From Nitrospirota bacterium (GTDB taxonomy: Bacteria > Nitrospirota > UBA9217), in NCBI GenBank assembly GCA_017885365.1, contig JAFNGD010000211.1, positions 8,825-14,990 on the forward strand: a stretch of 6,166 nt of DNA, given 5' to 3'. The notes beneath the pieces were generated by a model. That model had not been told where the DNA came from, ran no database searches, and was given only the letters and a program-made list of their open reading frames with translations. Shown here one piece after another: positions 1 through 5,060 of the stretch (its first letter is position 1; each line of letters begins with the position of its first letter). Made by a program: the position numbers and the translations under genes.

Positions 1-306
1 GTTGTTGTTCTCCGCCTCCACCTCGATGTACCGGCTGGCAAAGTCCTTATTCTCCTCTTCCACCTGGCGGTAGCGGTCGAGCAGGTTCTTGTTCTCGTCT
101 TCGAGGAACTTGAGGCGCTCCTCCAGGGAGTGCACCTTGAAGGTGCCCTCACGGTCGGAGAACTTGGTGACCTCTTCGAGCTGGGCAAGACGGTACCTGA
201 GCTTCTCATTCTCCCGAAGCAGCTCCTGGGTGAACTCCTCCCCTTTTTTGAACACCTGGAGAAACTCTTCAACCTTCTTGTTCAGGGTTCCGGGATCCTT
301 ATCCAT
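1..306 (-). CDS. N-terminal part of a coiled-coil protein (possible GAF-domain protein), truncated by the window edge
   Basis: The reading frame from the ATG at 306-304 stays open to base 1, giving the first 102 residues. They are highly charged and almost wholly helical, rich in Glu, Lys, Leu and Asn, with heptad-like leucines from about residue 8 to 46 and 58 to 102; the two coils are separated by a less regular stretch (about 47-57). There is no signal peptide or membrane segment, so it is probably cytoplasmic. The start is set by a strong Shine-Dalgarno sequence (AAGGAGGG, 318-311) and the gene has its own good promoter upstream. Codon use matches its neighbours. I do not recognise it by name. 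From memory, proteins starting like this (a KKGEEFTQELLRENEKLR-type segment, then a segment ending near EAENNN) often continue into a C-terminal GAF domain and sit beside che genes in deltaproteobacteria; that is inference, because the C-terminus lies outside the window. Confidence 0.8.
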   Translation of the reverse strand, partial: MDKDPGTLNKKVEEFLQVFKKGEEFTQELLRENEKLRYRLAQLEEVTKFSDREGTFKVHSLEERLKFLEDENKNLLDRYRQVEEENKDFASRYIEVEAENNN

Positions 307-310
307 CCTG

Positions 311-318
311 CCCTCCTT
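311..318 (-). promoter_or_regulatory. Strong ribosome binding site of the coiled-coil gene
   Basis: On the minus strand AAGGAGGG lies 4 nt before the ATG at 306-304 (6 nt if the core is taken as AAGGAG). It is the best Shine-Dalgarno sequence seen in the window and fixes the start of the coiled-coil gene. Confidence 0.8.
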
Positions 319-377
319 GCTTCGGCTGCGATCGACACCACGTCCCGGCATCTTTGTGCTTCGGTCTTAGCATCAAT

Positions 378-408
378 GCGCCGTCGCTCAGTGATCGACG
401 CACGGCGC
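378..408 (-). other. GC-rich hairpin in the predicted 5' leader of the coiled-coil gene
   Basis: GCGCCG at 378-383 is complementary to CGGCGC at 403-408, and the stem can continue with TCG (384-386) against CGA (396-398), leaving a 4-nt bulge (399-402) and a 9-nt loop (387-395). It falls between the predicted transcription start (about 421) and the ATG at 306, so it would form in the untranslated leader. No U-tract follows, so it does not look like an intrinsic terminator. Function unknown; it could affect mRNA stability, or be chance in GC-rich DNA. Confidence 0.35.
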
Positions 409-428
409 CACCACCAGCAATTTGAACT

Positions 429-457
429 ATTATAGTCAAGACACCCAAAATTATCAA
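429..457 (-). promoter_or_regulatory. Near-consensus sigma-70-type promoter for the coiled-coil gene
   Basis: On the minus strand TTGATA (457-452, five of six matches to TTGACA) is followed by exactly 17 bp and then TATAAT (434-429, six of six). The site sits in a conspicuously AT-rich island in otherwise GC-rich DNA, in the gap after cheB, and points at the gene starting at 306. Transcription would begin near 423-421, giving a leader of about 115 nt. The -10 box is embedded in an imperfect inverted repeat (ACTAT, one base, ATAGT, with flanking TTGA and TTCAA), and GTCTTGA occurs twice with an 18-bp period, the first copy overlapping the -35 box. These could be an operator, but that is not shown. 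Confidence 0.7.
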
Positions 458-493
458 GACTATTTGTGCAGCACGGCCCCCTGCCTGAGCGTT

Positions 494-1588
494 TCAGGTC
501 CTTCCGGAACACCGGTAGGATATCTCGTCGGCCAACTTTGCAAGCGGCAGGACCTTGTCGACAGCGCCCGAGCGGATGGCCTCCTGGGGCATTCCGAAGA
601 TCACGGCGCTTTCCTGGCTTTCAGCGATACACTGACCCTTCAACCTCTTGATGGCCAGGGCCCCGGCCGTGCCGTCGTTGCCCATCCCTGTGAGCACCAC
701 GCCCAGGACCGCTGAGCCGCACGCCTCGGCGACCGACGCCATCATCCGGTCGGCAGACGGCACATACTTGTCCGACGGTGCACGGGGAACGAGTTCCGCG
801 AAGAGGCCCTCGCGGTCACGCTTGACCAGCAGATGGTTGCCGCCGGGCGCGATGAGCGCCGTGCCGGGCCTGATGCGGTCGCCCGCGGCGGCCTCGCTCA
901 CGATGAGCGGCGCGAGCTTGTTGAGACGCTCCGCGAAGCTCCGGGTGAACCCAGACGGCATGTGCTGGGAGACGACGATCCCCGCGCCAAGGTCGCCGGG
1001 AAGCGCGGCGAGGATCGCCTGGAGGGCGGGTGGGCCGCCCGTCGAGGCGGCGATAGCCACCACCTCGATCTCGCTCGTCCGCACGGCCGTATCGTCGTCC
1101 TTCCGAAAGACTGGGACGATCCGCTCGCGCGCCAGCAGATCCACGGTGGAGCGCACCTTGCCCATCTCGAACGACGGCATGGCGCGCACCTTCATGAGGA
1201 GCTCTTCCCGGATGCCTTCGAGGCTTTTCGAGATCCGCGCTTCAGGCTTGGCCAGGAAGTCCACGGCGCCCAATTCCAGGGCCCGGAACACGCTCCGGCT
1301 GTCCGAGCGTGCCGAGATGACGAGGACCGGCGTCGGCCGTTCCTTCATGAGCCACCGCAGGAACGTGAAGCCGTCCATGTTCGGCATTTCCAGGTCCAGC
1401 GTGATCACGTCCGGGGAGAGCCGCAGCGTCTTTCCGATGGCGTCGACGCCGTCAATGGCGGTGCCGACCACCTCGATGCCGGTATCACCCGTCAGCATCT
1501 GTGATATGGCGCTGCGATTGAACGCCGAATCGTCGACCACCAGGGCCTTTATCGTCGGTAGCCTGTTCACAGGATCATCACTCTGCAA
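494..1588 (-). CDS. cheB: CheB: chemotaxis receptor protein-glutamate methylesterase/deamidase
   Basis: CheB hydrolyses methyl-glutamate on MCPs, and deamidates glutamine in many species, to reset receptor activity; phosphorylation by CheA activates it. Numbering from the TTG at 1588, a receiver domain spans about residues 13-130 with acidic residues D19/D20, phospho-acceptor D65 in a DLEMPNMDG motif, S92 and K114. After a linker, the esterase domain (about 172-355) shows the full catalytic triad: S182 in ASTGGP, H209 in SQHMP and D305 in LTGMGNDG. The length (364) is normal and no key residue is missing. The start is uncertain. The TTG at 1588-1586 overlaps the end of cheR by 11 nt but has a poor ribosome site; the GTG at 1570-1568 gives a more usual N-terminus, six residues shorter, 7 nt after the cheR stop. 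The outer bound is reported. It is last in the tightly packed che unit. Identity is near certain. Confidence 0.96.
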   Translation of the reverse strand: MQSDDPVNRLPTIKALVVDDSAFNRSAISQMLTGDTGIEVVGTAIDGVDAIGKTLRLSPDVITLDLEMPNMDGFTFLRWLMKERPTPVLVISARSDSRSVFRALELGAVDFLAKPEARISKSLEGIREELLMKVRAMPSFEMGKVRSTVDLLARERIVPVFRKDDDTAVRTSEIEVVAIAASTGGPPALQAILAALPGDLGAGIVVSQHMPSGFTRSFAERLNKLAPLIVSEAAAGDRIRPGTALIAPGGNHLLVKRDREGLFAELVPRAPSDKYVPSADRMMASVAEACGSAVLGVVLTGMGNDGTAGALAIKRLKGQCIAESQESAVIFGMPQEAIRSGAVDKVLPLAKLADEISYRCSGRT

Positions 1589-2456
1589 GGGGCTGACCGG
1601 CTCTCAGCCGCACCGGTTTCTGATAGACCATGTCGTTCCGCAGGGTGCGCAGCGAGAACGCGGTCGAGATGTTGATCAGGGATTCCGAGTGACCGAGCAG
1701 GAGGTAGCCGCCCTCCCGCAGCTTGTCATGGAAGGTCTCGATCACCTTTTTCTTGGCGTCCCGGTCGAAGTAGATGATGACGTTCCGGCAAAAGATGATG
1801 TCCAGGTCGCGGATCAGGCTGGTTTTGAAGGGGTCCAGGAGGTTCACGTAGCTGAAGGAAACCAGTCGACGGACCGGATCGATAATCCGGAAGTCGCCCT
1901 TTCCTTCCTCGACGAAATACCGCTTCAGCATTTCCGGCGGCGTCGCGCGGTGCGAGCCCTTCTTGTACACGCCCTTCCTGGCCGTGTGCAGGACCCGCTG
2001 GCTGATGTCGCTCCCCATGATCTCCACCTGCCAGTCGCGCCACCAGTCGCCGGACTCGAGCAGGAGGATCGCAATGGTATAGGGCTCCTCGCCCGTTGAG
2101 CAGCCGGCGCTCCAGATGCGCAGGATCTTCCTCTCGGTGTTCTTCACGCGAAGCTCGGGGAGGATCTCTTCGGAGAATGCCCGCAGCTGGGCGCTTTCCC
2201 GGAAGAAGTAGGTCTCGTTGGTGGTGAGGTTGTCCACGAGGACGATGAGCTCTTCCTCGCGCCGCCGGTCGTAGCGGAGAAAATGGTAGTATTCTTCGAA
2301 GCTCTTGAGCTGGTGCTGCTCGAGCCTGCGGTTCAGCCGCCGCTCCAGGAGGAACTTTGAGCCGTCATCGAAGAAGATGCCGCAATAGTCATGGATGAAG
2401 TCGCGGAGCAGACGGAAGACGTCGTCGGGGAGCGGGATGAGCTGGTCCGTGAACAT
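1578..2456 (-). CDS. cheR: CheR: chemotaxis receptor protein-glutamate O-methyltransferase
   Basis: CheR transfers methyl groups from S-adenosylmethionine to glutamates on MCP signalling helices and works against CheB in adaptation. The 292-residue product has the usual two parts: a small helical N-terminal domain (about 8-75) and a class I methyltransferase domain (about 80-280). Visible motifs are TTNETYFFRE (78-87), the SAM-binding loop SAGCSTGEEPY (116-126), an acidic residue at the end of a strand (D150 in MGSDIS), FCRNVIIYF (222-230) and LLLGHSESL (252-260). There are no extra TPR repeats of the kind found fused to some CheR proteins. The ATG abuts the stop of the HEAT-repeat gene (TAAATG), with GGGGAG at 2466-2461 as ribosome site, which implies translational coupling. 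The MCP in this window ends in DRFTT and lacks an NWETF-like CheR-docking pentapeptide, so this CheR probably binds it without that tether. Confidence 0.96.
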   Translation of the reverse strand: MFTDQLIPLPDDVFRLLRDFIHDYCGIFFDDGSKFLLERRLNRRLEQHQLKSFEEYYHFLRYDRRREEELIVLVDNLTTNETYFFRESAQLRAFSEEILPELRVKNTERKILRIWSAGCSTGEEPYTIAILLLESGDWWRDWQVEIMGSDISQRVLHTARKGVYKKGSHRATPPEMLKRYFVEEGKGDFRIIDPVRRLVSFSYVNLLDPFKTSLIRDLDIIFCRNVIIYFDRDAKKKVIETFHDKLREGGYLLLGHSESLINISTAFSLRTLRNDMVYQKPVRLRAGQPLAE

Positions 2457-4448
2457 TTATCTCCCCAGGGCTTCCCGGGCCGCCTGCCGGACTGCCGGGT
2501 CCGGGTCGTCGGCGGTCATCTGCTCGAGGAGAAGGTCGGTGGCGGGGTCCCGCCGGTGCTTGAGGATCTCTACTGCGGATTTCCTCACGCTCCAGTGGGG
2601 ATCGGAGAGATGGGTCAGGATGGACGGACGCACGCGGACCCAGTCGTAGGACGAAAGGGCGCTGAGAACGGTCTTGCGCACTTCGGGGTCCTCGTGGCCG
2701 GCAAGGGACAGGAGCGGCTCCAGCGCTTCGCGGACCGATGCCCTTCCGACGACGTCCACCAGGGCGAGGAGAAAGATGTCGCTAGCCTGCTCCAGATGGC
2801 CGGCGAGGACGGCACCGAACCGGTCCGCACTTATCTTCCCCAGCGCCCGCGCAGCTGCCGCGCGGACCCAGAGGTCCTCATCGTCCAGCAGGGGGATGAG
2901 CGCCTCGGCGGACTCGGCGGAGCCGATCCTGCCCAGCGTCTCCGCTGCCAGCATCCGCACCTCGGGGTCATCGTCCGTGCTTGCCAGGAGGAGCGGCCGG
3001 ACGGCCCTGCTGTCACGGATCGTGTCGAGTGCGATGACGACGGCCTTCCGCACGTCAGCTTCTTCGTCCTTCAGAGCGAAGGCCAAGGCCTCGGACGCCC
3101 GCTCCGTGCCGAACCGGCCGAGGAGACGTACGATGTTCCGGCGCATGCCGGCATCGCGCGACGTAAAGTTCATAAGCAATCCGTCCAGGACCGACTCGTC
3201 CCCGATGTCGGCGAGGGCGCGGATGGCGCACTCCTGAACGTTTTCGTATTCGTCCTCCAGGAGCTTCAGCAGCGGTGCTACCGCCTTCCTGCTCGTCAGC
3301 CTGCCGAGGGACTCCGCGACCGCGCCCCGGACATGCCCGTTCTCGTCATCGAGCATCGACAGAAGGGCGTCCTCGGCCTCCCGCCTCCCGAATTCTCCCA
3401 GCACTACTGCCACGGCGCGTCGGACCAGGACGTTGTCGTCCCCCAAGCGCCCGAGCAGCAGCGGCACGCACCCCTGGCCAAGGTTGCGGAGGGCATGGAC
3501 CACGGGCTCCACCATCTCCTCGTCGCGGAGCAAGGACAGGAGCTTCGGTACCGCCGTCGGCCTGCCAGTCCAGCCGAGCACGGCCACGGCTGACTTCTGC
3601 AGCTCTCCGCCGCACGTATCGATCAGTTCCTCGAGAAAAGGCACCGTACGGTCCGTGATGCCGTCGCGCACCGCAGCGACGATCTTCCCGCGGTCCGCAG
3701 GTGCGCTCTTCCGGAAGATAGCCGCCAGCGCCGCCACGGAAGCCTCACGGACGATGCGCAGGGGATCGGCGAGGCCGCTGATGAGCGGCGGGAGGGTGTT
3801 CACATTGCCGATCTTCCCGAGGGACTCGAGCACCGGCTCCCGGAGACTGCTCCGGCCCAGGGCCGCTATCAGCGGCTGCAGGGCGCGGACGTCGCCGATC
3901 TCGCCCAGGGCCTCGGCGGCGGCGTAGTCGAGCCAGCTCTGGTCGGCGGAGCTCAGGCACGCGATGAGCGCGTCCACGGCGCGCCGGTCCCGGAGCTTGC
4001 CCAGGGCCTCAGCCGCTGCAACGCGGACGTTCTCATCGACATCGTTCAGCTTTTCGAGCAGGCCCGGCAACGCGCGTACGTCCCGGATGTCCCCGAGGAC
4101 GTCCACGGCGAACTTGCGCACATCGGGATCACCGGTGTCCAGGAGCGGCAGGAGCGGGCCCACTGCTGCCGCACCGATCTGGGCCAGCGCCTCGATCGCC
4201 GAGTTCCGCGCTCCGGCATTGTCCTCGGCGCTGAGACGCTGTACCAGGCCTTTCGTGACATCGTCGCCCCCGAAGGCAACGAGCCCCTCCACGGCGGTCT
4301 TCCGTACGCGCCAGTCCGTATCGCCCAAGGCCCGGAGCAGACCGGGGATGGCCCCGCGACCCGCGCGGCCAAGGTCCACCGCTGCCTCGCGCCGCTCCTC
4401 GGCGTCCCGGCTCTCCAGCTTCCTGTTCAGATGTTCAAGGGTGGACAT
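2457..4448 (-). CDS. HEAT-repeat solenoid protein encoded within the che operon
   Basis: The 663 residues are almost entirely tandem helical-hairpin repeats of about 31 residues. I count roughly 21, typically with a first helix such as ALxPLLxLL, a D/E-rich turn, then VRxxAxxALGxIG. Clear examples are near residues 94-122, 123-153, 385-416, 479-509 and 510-540. This is the HEAT/PBS-lyase-like class, which forms a curved protein-binding scaffold. No catalytic domain, signal peptide or membrane segment is visible, so it is probably cytoplasmic. Periodicity is disturbed near 244-268, and the repeats around 186-214 and 296-324 are two residues short and share an EPV motif. The start is well supported: ATG with GGAGG (4459-4455) 6 nt upstream, overlapping the end of cheW by 14 nt; its stop abuts cheR. 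From memory, a HEAT-repeat protein (Cpc7) accompanies the Che7 system of Myxococcus xanthus, a loose precedent. A scaffold or partner role in this pathway is inferred from position only. Confidence 0.93.
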   Translation of the reverse strand: MSTLEHLNRKLESRDAEERREAAVDLGRAGRGAIPGLLRALGDTDWRVRKTAVEGLVAFGGDDVTKGLVQRLSAEDNAGARNSAIEALAQIGAAAVGPLLPLLDTGDPDVRKFAVDVLGDIRDVRALPGLLEKLNDVDENVRVAAAEALGKLRDRRAVDALIACLSSADQSWLDYAAAEALGEIGDVRALQPLIAALGRSSLREPVLESLGKIGNVNTLPPLISGLADPLRIVREASVAALAAIFRKSAPADRGKIVAAVRDGITDRTVPFLEELIDTCGGELQKSAVAVLGWTGRPTAVPKLLSLLRDEEMVEPVVHALRNLGQGCVPLLLGRLGDDNVLVRRAVAVVLGEFGRREAEDALLSMLDDENGHVRGAVAESLGRLTSRKAVAPLLKLLEDEYENVQECAIRALADIGDESVLDGLLMNFTSRDAGMRRNIVRLLGRFGTERASEALAFALKDEEADVRKAVVIALDTIRDSRAVRPLLLASTDDDPEVRMLAAETLGRIGSAESAEALIPLLDDEDLWVRAAAARALGKISADRFGAVLAGHLEQASDIFLLALVDVVGRASVREALEPLLSLAGHEDPEVRKTVLSALSSYDWVRVRPSILTHLSDPHWSVRKSAVEILKHRRDPATDLLLEQMTADDPDPAVRQAAREALGR

Positions 4449-4965
4449 CGCCCGCCTCCGCCAGTGCCGCCTGCTCTTCTCCGCTCAGGATCCTGCCGAT
4501 ATCCAGGATGATGACAAGCCGGTCCGTCATCTTGGCCACGCCCGCGATGAAGCCGGCCTGCCCGCTGGTCGCCGCTTCGGGTGCGGGGCCGATATCTTGG
4601 ACAGGGACATGCAACACCTCGCGAACGGTGTCCACCACCAGCCCCAGCAGGTCCTGTGCATTGCCGGACCCGCCGTGCAGAGCCCCGCGGGCGATGATCA
4701 TGCGCATCTTCCGCGGGTCATTCTGGATGTTCGTGAGTCCGAACCGCTTGCGAAGATCGACGACCGGGATGATCGCGCCGCGGAGGTTGATCACGCCCTC
4801 AATGAAACGAGGCATGTGCGGGAGCGGTGTGATCTTGAGCGGCCGGAGGGCCTCCGTGATGACCCCGATGTCGAGGCCGAACTCCTCCTGCCCCACCTGG
4901 AACGTCACGATCTGGGCCGTCGCCGCAGCAACGACGGCCTTCATATCCTTTTTGTGCCGCAACAT
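4435..4965 (-). CDS. cheW: CheW: chemotaxis coupling protein
   Basis: CheW is the small SH3-like adaptor that links MCP hairpin tips to the CheA kinase in the membrane-proximal signalling array. From the ATG at 4965-4963 the product has 176 residues, normal for the family. The CheW fold begins at about residue 18 (QIVTFQVGQEEFGLDI) and shows the conserved core MPRFIEGVINLRGAIIPVVD (51-70), including the arginine of NLRG (R62), and the later GLVVDTVREVL (108-118) and RLVIILDIGRIL (149-160). A GGTGA ribosome-site candidate lies about 8 nt before this ATG. Alternatives are the ATG at residue 8 (4944), whose AAGGA is too close, and an ATG at 5052 that would add a Cys/His-rich tail unlike CheW. 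It lies 95 bp after the MCP stop and overlaps the HEAT gene by 14 nt. Identity is secure; the start is less so. Confidence 0.94.
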   Translation of the reverse strand: MLRHKKDMKAVVAAATAQIVTFQVGQEEFGLDIGVITEALRPLKITPLPHMPRFIEGVINLRGAIIPVVDLRKRFGLTNIQNDPRKMRMIIARGALHGGSGNAQDLLGLVVDTVREVLHVPVQDIGPAPEAATSGQAGFIAGVAKMTDRLVIILDIGRILSGEEQAALAEAGDVHP

Positions 4966-5003
4966 GATTGGTATCACCGTACGAGCTTCACAGGACGCAT
5001 GGA

Positions 5004-5031
5004 CACCATGCAGATGCGCATTGGCATGGTG
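5004..5031. repeat. 28-bp near-perfect palindrome between the MCP gene and cheW
   Basis: The arms CACCATGC (5004-5011) and GCATGGTG (5024-5031) are exact reverse complements, and the centre ATGCGCAT (5014-5021) is itself a perfect palindrome about the same axis. Only the two pairs 5012/5023 and 5013/5022 fail, so 12 of 14 positions are symmetrical. It sits in the only sizeable spacer of the otherwise packed che unit, about 38 bp before the chosen cheW start. No T-run follows in the direction of transcription, so it is not a standard intrinsic terminator. It could be a binding site for a dimeric regulator, or an mRNA hairpin for processing or stability. Confidence 0.6.
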
Positions 5032-5060
5032 ACAACGCGTTCCGCCTTCCATGGTCCCAG

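Noticed and set aside
484..498. Small inverted repeat CCTGA/TCAGG over the cheB stop as a terminator
   Set aside because: Only a 5-bp stem, partly inside the coding end, with no T-run after it; too weak to call an intrinsic terminator.
282..512. 76-codon frame on the minus strand across the gap after cheB
   Set aside because: It overlaps the end of cheB, the promoter and the start of the coiled-coil gene, has no ribosome site, and its Arg/Trp/Cys-rich product looks non-coding.
648..2099. 483-codon open frame on the plus strand
   Set aside because: It runs antisense across cheB and part of cheR, which have complete catalytic motifs. Its protein is Arg/Ser/Pro-rich with no domain pattern, typical of an antisense frame in GC-rich coding DNA.
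2391..3593. 400-codon open frame on the plus strand
   Set aside because: Antisense to the HEAT-repeat gene; the apparent regularity of its protein mirrors the repeats on the other strand. No plausible independent start or domain.
4991..5036. Promoter for cheW in the MCP-cheW spacer (TTGTCA as a -35 box)
   Set aside because: At 17 bp the -10 position reads TGCATG, only about half matching TATAAT, in GC-rich sequence; not supportable.
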